Assembly (NCBI GenBank): GCA_949775045.1
Contig: OX459101.1
Coordinates: 4,141,465-4,205,464, forward strand
Origin: Metridium senile
Taxonomy: Eukaryota > Cnidaria > Anthozoa > Actiniaria > Metridiidae
Reading direction: 5' to 3'
DNA: 64,000 bases
Shown here: piece by piece, positions 20,950 to 47,482 of the stretch
How the letters are laid out: every line of letters begins with the position of its first letter
Position numbering within the stretch: position 1 is the first letter of the stretch
Translations under genes and position numbers: made by a program
The notes under the pieces: model-generated
The model's input: the letters and a program-made list of their open reading frames with translations, nothing else
Told to the model about the DNA's origin: nothing
The model's database searches: none

Positions 20950-22070
20950 ACCAATTTAAGTATTAAAACTTGTAGCCTATTCTTAGCTTTATCATGCACC
21001 AGAGTAAATTAAAAAACTCGAAGAATTCACTTTCTGAAGATCTCTGTTGTGCGGACGTGCGACCAGCTTCTTTGCGAATTCAGCTCTAGTTGTGTTTATG
21101 GCTAACTTTTGCTGATATTTAACTTTAATCCTTTTTAAAAGTCATTAGTGCCTAGTCGTTATCGCTTTACAAATTCGTCTTTTGTTTTTGTGCCCTGCCT
21201 CTCTTTTACAAGTAAATTAGACTATTGTAATCCTTGTTTTGTATTTTATAACTATTGACGTATACGACCATTAGCACATCACGTCTTTTCGGTCTCTAGC
21301 ATCCAACAAACAAAACAAGCGGAAAAACACAAGTGTTGAGGCATTAAAGTAAACTAATTTGTAAGTGATGACCGCGACATACGCAACACCACATACTTCG
21401 CTTGCATTCTTTAACTTCCTTAATACTCAGTTCATAAACAATATTTTTTTATTCAACCATCAATTTGAAAGCCAAAAGCGATTCAAAACTGTCAACTTAA
21501 AAAAAATAGGATAATTTAGTTTTTACTGCGAACGTCGAATGGGGTTTACACGACCGTATGGAATCAACATGTGAGTGAATTTCTCTTGAATTAAAAACTT
21601 AACATCTTATATTAACAACTCTTCTTTACTAAATGGAACTACCTTCTGCAGTAAATTCGTTCACTGTCACGATCAGACCAATATCAAAGACCCATGGTTC
21701 CTGTCGGTCGTGCAATTCCTATTTGCGATTCGTTCAATTCGACAACCTTTTTGAAACAGGTGTGCCAGTTCACGTATATATCAGTATTAAATGATTATAT
21801 TGGTTTTAGAGTTATTGAGCTATAGCACTTGTATGTTGTGCTTTTGGAAATTTGAAGTGAGCTTCGAGCTTGCACTGTTACAGTAAAAAAATGGGCTGCT
21901 AAGTAGCAATAACTCAAATGGCATTTTTTGGGGGAAGATTAGATTTAACCTACAAATTATTTGTTTTTTACATCAATTACATCTCATGTTTTTGTGTATT
22001 TTAAACATAACTTTGGCTGCTCAGTTGAAATTTTTGTGTGAAATAGGCCATTTGCAACATGGCGTCAAAA
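20950..22070. other. intergenic, no supported feature
   Basis: Upstream region of the minus-strand gene at 19843-20937 and beyond. No TATA box at a convincing position and no other gene is seen. Confidence 0.4.
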
Positions 22071-22071
22071 A

Positions 22072-22217
22072 GTGATTTTCATTTGTCCGTGCAAGATCAG
22101 AAAAACGACTATTTAGTTCGTACTTGTTGGTAAAGAACAAAAGAAAACTATAGATTCAGAGTGTAGTAACAACTATTAGTTTGCTAATTCTTTCACGGTC
22201 ATATATGAAAATCACTC
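22072..22217. mobile_element. TA-flanked MITE of the GTGATTTTCATATGAC family
   Basis: Left end GTGATTTTCATTTGTCCGTG and right end CACGGTCATATATGAAAATCAC form an inverted pair. The interior matches the copy at 48311-48448 (CGACTATTTAGTTCGTACTT and its complement). Confidence 0.7.
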
Positions 22218-22457
22218 TATATACTACCAGTACCAGAATGCTTTGCCTATTATTATTATTATTTTGTTGTTAAATAATAAGCGTCAATTGTTCTAGTATT
22301 CTCAAGAAGGAACTGATAAAACTAAATAAGAAAGAAAATTCGTTAAGCATTCTGGACCTGGTAGTAAAATGACGTCATCAAACCATTTGCTATTAGAACT
22401 AGACGCTCTGTGAGCGATTACTCGGGCTACTGAACAGAAGGGATTCTGAGGGATTGA

Positions 22458-22610
22458 AATAGCTGTTAACGTTATTACAGTTATATGCAAATGATTTTGA
22501 ACAATGGGTTGAAGTGGAGGCTTTCGGGCGAAAACAAAAGGTTTGCCCGAAAGCCTCGATTTGAATCCATTGTTTGAAATCATTTGCATATAACTGTAAT
22601 AACAGCTATT
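22458..22610. mobile_element. long palindrome, probable MITE
   Basis: Arms of about 65 bases are inverted copies (AACAGCTATT ends, TTATATGCAAATGATTT, GAGGCTTTCGGGC) around a spacer of about 15 bases. As RNA it would fold into one long hairpin. Confidence 0.8.
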
Positions 22611-22650
22611 CATAATGTATCATACATAGATCATACACAATACATATACA

Positions 22651-22795
22651 GTGGTACCTCTATTAAGCGGTCACCCATTAAGTGGTCATCCTCTATTAGG
22701 CGGTCAGAATAAAAAGCTCCAAATCTATTCCTATATACCTATTCTATCCTCTTTTCTGCGGCCAACCCGGCTACTTTGGAAAGTCCCGAGGGTGA
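22651..22795. mobile_element. truncated pogo/Tigger-like MITE
   Basis: Begins with CAGTGGTACCTCTATTAAG next to TA and resembles the complete element at 48031-48206. The right terminus is missing. Confidence 0.6.
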
Positions 22796-22799
22796 GGAG

Positions 22800-24850
22800 G
22801 AACTAAATTGGTTGATTAATGTTTACAAAATGTTTAAAATGTGCACAAAAATAAACATATGCACGTAAATCATTTATGACTAATTTTAGGTTATTTTAAT
22901 GAGAAATGTCCTTATCCCAAATTTCATAATGTTTTTATTGAGAAAATAAAAACTAAATCTCAGAAACATTATTATCAAGATTAACCTTTTGAGAAATAAA
23001 CGTCACGAAAATAAAGATGGATTTTGGGCTGTATGAATCTGCTCGACATATATTTCTATGTACCGGGATGCCTGTGTTACAAAGTGTTGACATTTCATCC
23101 CGTCGCCTCCCCCCAAAGCGCCGCTACGAAGATTTGAGTATGCGAATGCTTCGAAAACTTGAAGTTGTTCTTGAAAATTGAACGTCAGAACAAGAAAGAT
23201 AGATAGTTATTTAAGCAATTTGTGTAATTTTTGAGGCGATTTGGGCTGTTGAGAGTGGTTTTCAGACAGGCCGATCTGAATGTTTTTATGTCGTGTTGAC
23301 GGTGTTCGCTTTGTAGGGTTCGTGAAGGAAGTCACGTTCTCTGACATTATGAAGAACAAAAATAGCACATTAATCAATATAAACTCAAGATTTCTGTTTG
23401 AAAGTGCTTGATAATATACCGAAGCGAATGCAATTCTGCTGGCGTGGCACATCTTCTGTTTTGTGCTAGAAAGGACTTCGCTAACGGTGGATCATTCCGG
23501 CCAAGATATCCTCGTCTTTATAAAAAAGAAAATATCAAGCTATATTTCGGGAGTCAACCCTGTAGTACAGCAACTAACAATTTGAGGTAATGTCTTGTCG
23601 ATCATCAGTCCAAAACATATAGCCATTACTTTCTGCGGGATCAGAATTAAACGAGTAAACGAGAGTCGTTATTCGATCGAACAATTAATTCGTTATAATC
23701 ATCGTCAGTCTCATCAATCACATCAAAACTAAAAACAAGTTTTCATTTCAATCGATATTTATTCGTTCGTATTAACCTTCGGTCAGCGATCGTTGCCCAT
23801 GCGCCGTAATGCACTACTAGGAACGCCTGGGACCTGACCCTCCAATTTGAGGACCACGACAAAGAATACGACGACGACGACGACGAAGAACCGTTTGCAT
23901 TTTTAGACTCGAGCTACCACAGGTAGCCCGAGTAATAATCCCCTTTTTACCGGAATCTATTAAATAAATCAAAACAATGGAAAAGTTCCTGTTACCGGAA
24001 ACACTTCACAATGACATAGAAGTACTTTCCTGCTCAATAAAAGACGTAATTCAAAAACTACAATTTTGAATTCAAGAACTACGATTTTCTTTTGACGAAG
24101 TGTATCTTATATACTACCTAAATTTTGGCTATGTGAACCTCATTATTCAGGTTCCCCTGCATGATAACTATTGTCTCTAAATCTTTTTAAATGTCCTGTT
24201 CTCTCAGTTAAGTTGAGTTATGGGGAACACTTCTCAACCAATCAGAGTGCGCGATTTATATCAATTATTCAATTTATGATTGTATTATGGCCGTAATGAT
24301 ATTGAAGACAAATGTACGTTTGTCGACAGAATTCAGAAAATTGGCATGCGAAGAGTATAATATGACAATAATAACTAGACTATATAGGTTGCAATTAGAA
24401 AGAAAAATAATTTCATTGACAGGTAAGTACATCTTTTTTAATATCGAGTCAAAAATAGTGAAAAGTACCGGCGCCTGAGGGGGGGGGGGGGGGGGGGGAG
24501 GGATTCGCAGGGGTAAAAGTATCGGGTATACTTGTTGAGAATTTTCTAAAACATCCCTAAAACACCAGAAGTCATTCAGTATTAAATTTAAAGTGGCGTA
24601 AAACGTCAAACGTAAAGCCTGTTATGGCGTAAAACGTGCTTCTATGTATACAATAAGCTCTTTCAAAAGATCAATACTCTGAACTGATGTCGACATTCTA
24701 AATTTCAATTTTAATACACTAAAATATATCAAATAGTGGATTTTTATCCCTTAGAAATACGACGCGGAGAATACCCGATACTTTACCCCAGGAATCACCC
24801 TCGCTCCCCCAACTCCCCGGTACCGGCGTTTTAGACGGGGCTTCGTCGGA
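22800..24850. other. gene-free intergenic DNA with a poly-G tract
   Basis: No supported gene. A run of about 18 G (24479-24498) and a CCAATCAGAGTGCGCGA segment typical of local MITE families (about 24238) are the only notable points. Confidence 0.45.
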
Positions 24851-24940
24851 GTCAGTGCAGTGACGATTACCAGTAGAAAGTGTCGTTGTTTCCCAAAATT
24901 AATAAAGATAATATTTTCAAAATAAGGATGAACGCAAAAA

Positions 24941-24970
24941 TTCGACGTTTCGAAGCTGTTGCTTACTCAA
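24941..24970 (-). other. second Penelope-tail-like hairpin remnant
   Basis: On the minus strand AAGC-AACA-GCTT is followed by CGAAACGTC, the same stem II/GAAAC/GTC arrangement as at 2904-2935. The CUGANGA box is eroded. It probably marks a Penelope-like element end. Confidence 0.3.
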
Positions 24971-25090
24971 AATAGTCAATAGTCAAAATAATAATACAAA
25001 AATATATTATAAGATTCGAGTAATATAAGTATCTATACTCCGTGTATAATAAATGTAAGTTACTGATGTTTCCAACATTAATCTTTTGTA

Positions 25091-25094
25091 AAGA
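25091..25094 (+). repeat. target site duplication (AAGA) of the Gypsy element, left copy
   Basis: AAGA directly precedes the 5' LTR and recurs at 31627-31630 directly after the 3' LTR. A 4 bp duplication is usual for Ty3/Gypsy integrases. Confidence 0.75.
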
Positions 25095-25515
25095 TGTGAC
25101 ATGGGCTTCCTTTGGTTTTGCGAGAGGGCCTGGTGAGGAGAACTTCGCCATGCTCGATTTCATGATATGATTTCATGATCGATTCTTCGTGTATTCGTGA
25201 GTCTTTTATACAGTTAATTTGCTTATTGTAGTTGGACGTTTGATCTATTTTCATCAAGAGAGTGTATATTTTAGTTCCACCCGTTAGGGTAAGTTTCAAT
25301 GTAGTTAATAAGCCACTCGTGAGTCAATTCGACTCGCAAAGTCGTGTTTATGCAGATGTTGACTACTATTTGTAGAGCTTCTTGTAGAAACTGAAACTGA
25401 GACTTTGTTGTGAATAATTAACGGGATTGATTTATTACTATATTTTATACTTCTTTTGTAACAGGTCTTTGTGTGTGTATAATAAACGATCGAGTCAATA
25501 ATTACCTGTGTCACA
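25095..25515 (+). repeat. 5' LTR of Ty3/Gypsy element
   Basis: 421 bp, beginning TGTGAC and ending GTCACA (TG...CA with inverted termini). By eye it is identical to the 3' LTR at 31206-31626. A polyadenylation-type AATAAA lies at 25481. Confidence 0.95.
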
Positions 25516-25517
25516 TG

Positions 25518-25533
25518 TGGCGTCGCGAGCAGG
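25518..25533 (+). other. tRNA primer binding site
   Basis: TGGCGTCGCGAGCAGG begins two bases after the LTR. Its complement ends in CCA and has the form of a tRNA 3' end. It resembles a Ser-type tRNA acceptor/T-stem, an assignment that is tentative. Confidence 0.6.
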
Positions 25534-25629
25534 GTAATACACAGGACATACACAGGCCCTGACGGCTGCACAATGGAACATGATTAATCTGTGAGTACAT
25601 ATAAGTATTTATACGTGTTTTGGCCAATT

Positions 25630-26628
25630 ATGGGGGAGCAAGTGGACAAGTTAACGCAGGAGCTTGAGGCCTTGAAAGATATAATTGCCAAAAGAGAAGC
25701 AGAATCAATAAAAGCAGCAGAGAACACAGAGGCCATCGAAAAAGAGTTAAAAAAATTACTTAAAAGTGAAAAGGATGTAAGCGCTGGGTCGGGAGATCGA
25801 GTAGTCTATGTTTCCCAGTCAAGAAAAATTGATAAGTTCAGGGGCAGGCCATTGAAGTCCTCAGACCCAGGGGTGGAAGATTGGATTGCTGACGCCAAAG
25901 CAGCATGTCATAGTAGAGGGCTGGGTACCAAAGAACAAGCCGCTTATATAATTGAACATCTGGGAGGGGATGCTCGACTTGAAGTCCTTGGAAGAGGGGA
26001 GGCCATAAAAACAGACCCCTCTCAAATATTTACTGTACTGCTGAGGGTGTTCGGTGATGGAGATAGCTTACCTCAACAGCAACAGCTATTCTATAGTTAC
26101 AAACAGAGGGAGGGGGATAGCCTTGTTACATGTTCCCTTGCACTTGTCAAGATCTTTGACCGAATAACTCAGCTTGAGCCATCCTTCCTTCCCGGACGAG
26201 ACACTCAACTGAAGAATCGGCTGGCAGAGGCAGTAATTGATGATAGTCTGCGGACAGAGCTGCGAAGATTGAATACAGAGCACCCCGAGCTGTCATACTT
26301 TGATGCCAGGGACCGAGTCATGAAACTTACAAGCAGCCAACCCAAACCTTCGGCTAAGGAGGCTGTTGTGAGCGAAGTCTCAGCTGGAAAAGATCTACAA
26401 CAGGTTGTGCAGCAGCAAGCCAGCCAGATAGCAGCCCAACAGAAACAGATTGAATCATTGATTGCAGCCATGAGTCAACAAAGTGGACCCAAAGAGAGCC
26501 AGAGGAAAGTCAGGCGATGCTGGTTGTGCGACTCTACTGATCATGTTAAGAGGAATTGCCCCAAGAGCAATGAGGCAGCAGTGGCTGTGACCGGCCAACA
26601 AGAAACCCGTAAACCAAATTTAAACTGA
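25630..26628 (+). CDS. Gag of Ty3/Gypsy retrotransposon
   Basis: 332 residues from the ATG at 25630; the frame extends to a GTG at 25591, not a likely start. It has a coiled-coil-like N-terminus (about residues 2-50), a capsid region (FRGRPLKSSDPGVEDWI onward), a Gln-rich segment and one zinc knuckle (C-X2-C-X4-H-X4-C in CWLCDSTDHVKRNC) near the C-terminus. It would form the particle that packages the element RNA. The frame is intact and ends in TGA directly after a slippery heptamer, which links it to pol in the -1 frame. Confidence 0.92.
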   Translation: MGEQVDKLTQELEALKDIIAKREAESIKAAENTEAIEKELKKLLKSEKDVSAGSGDRVVYVSQSRKIDKFRGRPLKSSDPGVEDWIADAKAACHSRGLGTKEQAAYIIEHLGGDARLEVLGRGEAIKTDPSQIFTVLLRVFGDGDSLPQQQQLFYSYKQREGDSLVTCSLALVKIFDRITQLEPSFLPGRDTQLKNRLAEAVIDDSLRTELRRLNTEHPELSYFDARDRVMKLTSSQPKPSAKEAVVSEVSAGKDLQQVVQQQASQIAAQQKQIESLIAAMSQQSGPKESQRKVRRCWLCDSTDHVKRNCPKSNEAAVAVTGQQETRKPNLN

Positions 26629-29600
26629 GTGCGCCCACTGCATCAAAGCATGCAGTGGGCGAGCACTTGAACACTGGGGGGTCAACGTTTGAAAATGTTG
26701 TGGGAAGTTGCCCGGAAGTGACTGTGAGAGTTGGAGGTGTGGACGTGGCGTGTTTGATTGACACCGGTGCCGAGGTGTCGACCATCACAGAAAGCTATTT
26801 TATGGAACACCTGTCCCAGGGGAGGGAGGTCATAAATGTCTCGTCATACATCAGGATCTCAGCATCACAGGGGCTGGAAATACCTTATGTTGGATACGTT
26901 GAACTTCAGTTGACTGTGCTTTCGAACACTTTTGAGGGTTTGGGTTTCCTTGTTGTTAAAGACCCTGTGTCTTCATCAGTCAATGAACGTAAAAAGAAGG
27001 TACCCGGGATACTTGGCTCTAATGTGTTACGGGACATGCATAAGCAACTGATCTCTGTGTACGGGAAAGACTTTGCTGGTGTATTGCATAATGTTAAACT
27101 TAGCTATTGTGAGAGTGCCCTCTTGCACGCGCTTCAAATGTACAGGGAACCTAGCATGTGTGAAGAGACTGTGGTATTGCCACCAAGCGAAAATGGGAGG
27201 GTGAGGCTGGTAGGATTGGGTCCCACACTTGTCCCCGCCCGCTCGATCAGAGTCTTAGAGGGATCTGTCAAGCCATCTGCTGGCACCCCTTACAGAGCCT
27301 TAGTAGAGCGTATGGAGGCCAATGTAGCAGACTTGCCAAGGGGGGTGGCTGTAGGAGCTTCCCTTGTTACAGTTGATTATACGGGTCGGGTCCCAATTCA
27401 AATAGCCAATTTTAGCAATGAGGATGTCTATATCCAGCCCAGGACCCCCATCGCCAGGATGTCAGCTTATGCCACGGAACCGGATGTTGAGCTTGTAACT
27501 GTCAATGAGAACCACGTGTGTGTGAGGGAAGTGTCTGTGGGCCCCATGGACATGAAAGAAGTAGAAGAACTCGAGGCAAGAATGGACATCGGTAATATTA
27601 CTAGAGAACAGAAAGACAGTCTGCGACAGGTGATCCACAAGTATATGTCTACCTTCAGCCAGGATGAAGATGATATTGGGTACTGCGACTTAGTTGAACA
27701 CCGAATCGAAACTACTGATGAACGACCATTCAAGATACCCCACCGGCGTGTACCACCCCATCAGTGGGACGAAGTGAGGGAGTATATAAAGAAGTCTTTA
27801 GTCCGCGGTGTCATCAGAGAGTCATCCAGTCCATATGCATCTCCTGTAGTTCTCGTAAGAAAAAAAGATGGAAAGTTGAGACTGTGTGTTGACTACCGCC
27901 GCCTGAATGCGAAGACCCACAAGACTGCCTACCCACTGCCGCGCATAGATGAAGCACTTGATGTACTAAAGGGGGCTAAGTACTTCTGCAGCCTTGATTT
28001 AGCCCATGGGTTCAACCAGCTTCCAGTACGAGAGTCTGACATTGAGAAAACAGCATTCCGCACTGGAACAGGGGGATTATATGAATATCTCAGAATGCCG
28101 TTTGGCCTCTGCAATGCCCCTGGTACCTTTATGTGCCTTATGGACAAGGCGCTAGGAGATCTCAACTTCCAAACTCTCCTGGTATATCTCGATGACATCT
28201 TAGTTTTTGGAAGCACCTTTCAAGAGACACTTTCTAGATTAGAGACAGTTCTCTCTCGTTTGTGTGGGCTTAACTTGAAGGTCAAGCCAGAGAAGTGCCA
28301 ACTCTTCAAGGAAAAAGTTCGCTATCTCGGCCATGTAGTAACCGAGCAGGGGACCTCTCCAGATCCGGACAAAGTACGCGCTGTGATGGAGTGGCCACGT
28401 CCTAAAACACTGCGAGACGTCAGAGGGTTTCTCGGACTGTCGGGCTACTATCGTCGGTTTATCAGAAAGTATGCCGAAGTTGCCAACCCACTACAGTGCC
28501 TCCTGCGAAGTCATGAAGAGAAGACTAAGAAGAAACAAACGAGAAGGAACAACGAGGACATTAGTGACAAATGGGATTCTGCATGCGAAGAATCCTTTTT
28601 GAAGCTAAAGAAGGTACTGACCGAAGCTCCGGTGCTTGGGTTTCCAGACTTCTCACAGAATTTTATCCTTGAGACAGACGCAAGCTTACTGGGACTTGGG
28701 GCAGTACTCTCACAACAACAAGAGGCCGGACTTGTGGTGCTAGGATACGCTAGCAGAGCCCTCAGGCCCAGTGAACGCAATATGAACAACTACTCCAGCA
28801 TGAAACTTGAGCTGCTTGCCTTGCATTGGGCTATCGCTCAGAAGTACAGAGATCTTCTACTCGGAGCTGAGTTCACGGTGTTCACAGACAACAATCCACT
28901 AAGCTATCTTCAGACAACTGCCAAGCTGGGTGCGACCGAAATGCGGTGGGCTGCTGAGCTAGCCCAGTTCAACTTCACTATCAAGTACCGTTCAGGGAGA
29001 AGCAATGGCAATGCGGACGCACTAAGTAGGAAAGTGTCCCATGGCAAAGAACCAGACGATGTGAACCTGGAAGAAGTTGTAAGCGAGCCAGCTAAAGTCA
29101 CTCTACAGTGCACGAGTACCCTGTTGCCAGATGGCATACGAGCCCAAATTGAGGAAGTTAAAGCTGGTGCCCTCCCAGCGTATCAGAACTCAAGATCTCC
29201 ACTTGCCGCACCCGTAGCCCTGTCGACGATTCCCTCGGTTTCAAGAGCAGACATGTCTTCATTGCAGGCGAAAGATGAGGCGATCAAGAGGGTTTGGTAC
29301 TACTGGAAGCGGGGGCACCCTCCAACACTCAGACAGCTGATGAAGGAACCCAAGTCAGCACGCCGACTTCTAAGAGACTGGAAGCACTTAACAGAGGAAA
29401 ATGGTGTTTTCTACAGGGTGATCCTAGTCAAAGGTCAAAAAGTGAAACAACTGTTACTTCCAAGCTCTCTGAGGGACCAGGTGCAGCGTTCGCTGCATGA
29501 CGAGCTGGGTCACCAGGCTGCAGAAAGAACTCTGGCCCTGGCTAGGAGCAGGTGCTATTGGCCTGGAATGGTAACCGACATCACCAACCATTGTCAGAGA

Positions 29601-31016
29601 TGTGAACGTTGTACTCTGGCCAAAGCAGGGAAGAAACTCCACCCTTCAATGGGATCCTTAATGGCTAGTAGACCTCTTGAGGTTGTGGCTATAGACTTCA
29701 CAGTCCTGGAGAAGGGTAGCAATGGAATCGAAAACGTGCTAGTTATCACTGACGTCTTTACCAAGTTCACTCAAGCGGTCCCTACCAAAGACCAAAAGGC
29801 TGTAACTGTTGCAAAAGTTTTGGTAAAAGAATGGTTTGTGAGGTTTGGAGTTCCGAAGAGAATACACAGCGACCAAGGTCGAAACTTTGAAGGCAAGGTG
29901 GTGGAAGAGTTGTGTAAAGTCTATAATATTACAAAGAGTCGCACTGCGCCATACCACCCAGAGGGAAATGGCCAGTGCGAGCGATTTAACAGGACTATGC
30001 ATGATCGTCTCCGCACACTGGCTCCAGAGAAAAAGAGGAAGTGGCCCGAGCTTCTTCCGGAACTTGTGTACGCTTACAACTGTACGCCGCACTCAACAAC
30101 GGGTTTTGCACCCTACTACTTGTTCTTTGGCCGGGAGCCGACACTCCCAGTGGATTATGTTTTAGGAGTACATGATGATACTGCGTGTACTCAGTGGGTG
30201 ACTGAACATCACCTTCGCCTCGAGGATGCTTTCAAACTGGCATCCGAGAGGACAGAGAAAGAGGCTCTTCGCAGGCAGAAGATCAACGAGAAGGCTGACA
30301 TTACTCTGTTGCCAATTGGTACTAGAGTCTTTCTGAGGAACCGCGTGGTGGGTAGAAATAAGATCCAGGATGTCTGGGACTCAACACCTTACAAGGTTAT
30401 AAAAAGAGTCGGCAACAGCAACACCTACGTGGTCCAGTCCTTAGACGAGGCAGGTGTGAGGAAAACCATTTATCGTACTGACATTCTCCATGCCAAGAAC
30501 CTCGTCTGTGACATTCAGCCTGACCATCACCATCAGGAGCCAGTCTCTGCACAGAAGTCACCCCTAACAGAACCAGATGGACTGACAGGAAGCAGCAAAG
30601 AGGGTATCGACGAACAGGCCATCTCACCAGATGAACTCAGCGATGACGACGAACTTATATTAGTTCGAAGGAGTCAAGAGCAAGGTCCAACCTTGCTCAA
30701 GACTCCAGATTTCTTTCTTCCACAGGATACCACTCGAGAGGATACGGATGTGCCAGCTTCGCTGCCAACAGTTGGAGATTCAGACCATCTTAGTACAGAT
30801 GCGCAACCCATAGAGGCTGATACAGTAGACCCAGAACCAACTGTGAGGCGTTCCACGAGGCAGGGAGCCGGTCAGCACTCGAACGTCCACAACCTTCCAA
30901 GATCAGCAGTGTTACAAAACATGACTACAGTGTCGCTGGATCCTCAGATACTTAACTCCATTGCCCAGTCCAACCTACTCATATTGCAGATGATGGTCAA
31001 GAACTCTAGTGAATGA
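26613..31016 (+). CDS. Pol of Ty3/Gypsy retrotransposon (protease, RT, RNase H, integrase)
   Basis: The open frame runs intact from 26613 to the stop at 31016. Its first ATG is internal, so expression is by frameshift from gag. Order of domains: aspartic protease (DTGA at 26760-26771), reverse transcriptase (YLDD at 28185-28196), RNase H (ETDAS near 28673), integrase zinc finger (H-X-H-type start near 29490, C-X2-C near 29600) and integrase core. Core acidic residues are Asp at 29694, Asp at 29871 and Glu at 29979, giving D-D-35-E spacing. The PR-RT-RH-IN order defines Ty3/Gypsy as opposed to Copia. No chromodomain is evident in the acidic C-terminus. No stop or frameshift interrupts it, so the copy looks competent in sequence. 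Confidence 0.93.
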   Translation, partial: TKFKLSAPTASKHAVGEHLNTGGSTFENVVGSCPEVTVRVGGVDVACLIDTGAEVSTITESYFMEHLSQGREVINVSSYIRISASQGLEIPYVGYVELQLTVLSNTFEGLGFLVVKDPVSSSVNERKKKVPGILGSNVLRDMHKQLISVYGKDFAGVLHNVKLSYCESALLHALQMYREPSMCEETVVLPPSENGRVRLVGLGPTLVPARSIRVLEGSVKPSAGTPYRALVERMEANVADLPRGVAVGASLVTVDYTGRVPIQIANFSNEDVYIQPRTPIARMSAYATEPDVELVTVNENHVCVREVSVGPMDMKEVEELEARMDIGNITREQKDSLRQVIHKYMSTFSQDEDDIGYCDLVEHRIETTDERPFKIPHRRVPPHQWDEVREYIKKSLVRGVIRESSSPYASPVVLVRKKDGKLRLCVDYRRLNAKTHKTAYPLPRIDEALDVLKGAKYFCSLDLAHGFNQLPVRESDIEKTAFRTGTGGLYEYLRMPFGLCNAPGTFMCLMDKALGDLNFQTLLVYLDDILVFGSTFQETLSRLETVLSRLCGLNLKVKPEKCQLFKEKVRYLGHVVTEQGTSPDPDKVRAVMEWPRPKTLRDVRGFLGLSGYYRRFIRKYAEVANPLQCLLRSHEEKTKKKQTRRNNEDISDKWDSACEESFLKLKKVLTEAPVLGFPDFSQNFILETDASLLGLGAVLSQQQEAGLVVLGYASRALRPSERNMNNYSSMKLELLALHWAIAQKYRDLLLGAEFTVFTDNNPLSYLQTTAKLGATEMRWAAELAQFNFTIKYRSGRSNGNADALSRKVSHGKEPDDVNLEEVVSEPAKVTLQCTSTLLPDGIRAQIEEVKAGALPAYQNSRSPLAAPVALSTIPSVSRADMSSLQAKDEAIKRVWYYWKRGHPPTLRQLMKEPKSARRLLRDWKHLTEENGVFYRVILVKGQKVKQLLLPSSLRDQVQRSLHDELGHQAAERTLALARSRCYWPGMVTDITNHCQRCERCTLAKAGKKLHPSMGSLMASRPLEVVAIDFTVLEKGSNGIENVLVITDVFTKFTQAVPTKDQKAVTVAKVLVKEWFVRFGVPKRIHSDQGRNFEGKVVEELCKVYNITKSRTAPYHPEGNGQCERFNRTMHDRLRTLAPEKKRKWPELLPELVYAYNCTPHSTTGFAPYYLFFGREPTLPVDYVLGVHDDTACTQWVTEHHLRLEDAFKLASERTEKEALRRQKINEKADITLLPIGTRVFLRNRVVGRNKIQDVWDSTPYKVIKRVGNSNTYVVQSLDEAGVRKTIYRTDILHAKNLVCDIQPDHHHQEPVSAQKSPLTEPDGLTGSSKEGIDEQAISPDELSDDDELILVRRSQEQGPTLLKTPDFFLPQDTTREDTDVPASLPTVGDSDHLSTDAQPIEADTVDPEPTVRRSTRQGAGQHSNVHNLPRSAVLQNMTTVSLDPQILNSIAQSNLLILQMMVKNSSE
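26619..26666 (+). promoter_or_regulatory. -1 programmed ribosomal frameshift signal (gag to pol)
   Basis: The heptamer TTTAAAC (26619-26625) is in the correct T-TTA-AAC phase of gag, immediately before gag's TGA. Six bases later comes a 12 bp perfect stem (26632-26643 with 26650-26661) with a six-base loop, extended by three more pairs (26629-26631 with 26664-26666) past a two-base bulge. The pol frame opens at 26613 after a stop at 26610, so the overlap is only 16 bases and contains the heptamer. Slippery site, spacer and hairpin match the classic eukaryotic -1 frameshift arrangement. Confidence 0.88.
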
Positions 31017-31189
31017 ACTCATTGAAGATTCAGTCAAGGACAGTTATAACAAACATTAGTAAAGACATTTAAGTCTTAGAGTTAGATATATATTTCTTGT
31101 TACTGTTACTGAAGTAGGGTTTTTTTTAGACCTTAAGTTTACATTTGAGAATCTGATTTAATAAGAAATAGGTTGTAGAGTCTCCAACC

Positions 31190-31205
31190 TCAAAGCAGGG
31201 AAGTA
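31190..31205 (+). other. polypurine tract
   Basis: The purine-rich CAAAGCAGGGAAGTA abuts the 3' LTR, where plus-strand DNA synthesis is primed in LTR elements. Confidence 0.6.
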
Positions 31206-31626
31206 TGTGACATGGGCTTCCTTTGGTTTTGCGAGAGGGCCTGGTGAGGAGAACTTCGCCATGCTCGATTTCATGATATGATTTCATGATCGATTCTTCG
31301 TGTATTCGTGAGTCTTTTATACAGTTAATTTGCTTATTGTAGTTGGACGTTTGATCTATTTTCATCAAGAGAGTGTATATTTTAGTTCCACCCGTTAGGG
31401 TAAGTTTCAATGTAGTTAATAAGCCACTCGTGAGTCAATTCGACTCGCAAAGTCGTGTTTATGCAGATGTTGACTACTATTTGTAGAGCTTCTTGTAGAA
31501 ACTGAAACTGAGACTTTGTTGTGAATAATTAACGGGATTGATTTATTACTATATTTTATACTTCTTTTGTAACAGGTCTTTGTGTGTGTATAATAAACGA
31601 TCGAGTCAATAATTACCTGTGTCACA
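31206..31626 (+). repeat. 3' LTR of Ty3/Gypsy element
   Basis: 421 bp copy of the 5' LTR. AAGA (31627-31630) follows as target duplication. The LTR ends 84 bases before the earliest JNK-frame ATG (31710). Confidence 0.95.
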
Positions 31627-31652
31627 AAGAAATAACTTGATGAAAAATGTGA

Positions 31653-47318
<15,666 letters not shown>

Positions 47319-47446
47319 CACACCTCTTATACACTTGACACAAGATATCAGCCTTTCCTTCTATTACATGTATCACAGTGCCTTTTATCAGCCGCTAACA
47401 AAGTCTTCCACAGATTGTACTTGGAAGGTGTTCAACTCATACACAA

Positions 47447-47452
47447 AATAAA
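47447..47452 (+). terminator. probable JNK polyadenylation signal
   Basis: AATAAA 129 bases after the JNK stop codon. It is the first such hexamer in the 3' flank. Confidence 0.5.
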
Positions 47453-47482
47453 CACCACAGTGCTTTGAATGTAGATGTATTG

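Noticed and set aside
23207..23590. Overlapping 60-81 codon frames on both strands
   Set aside because: No domain, signal peptide or splice context; typical chance frames.
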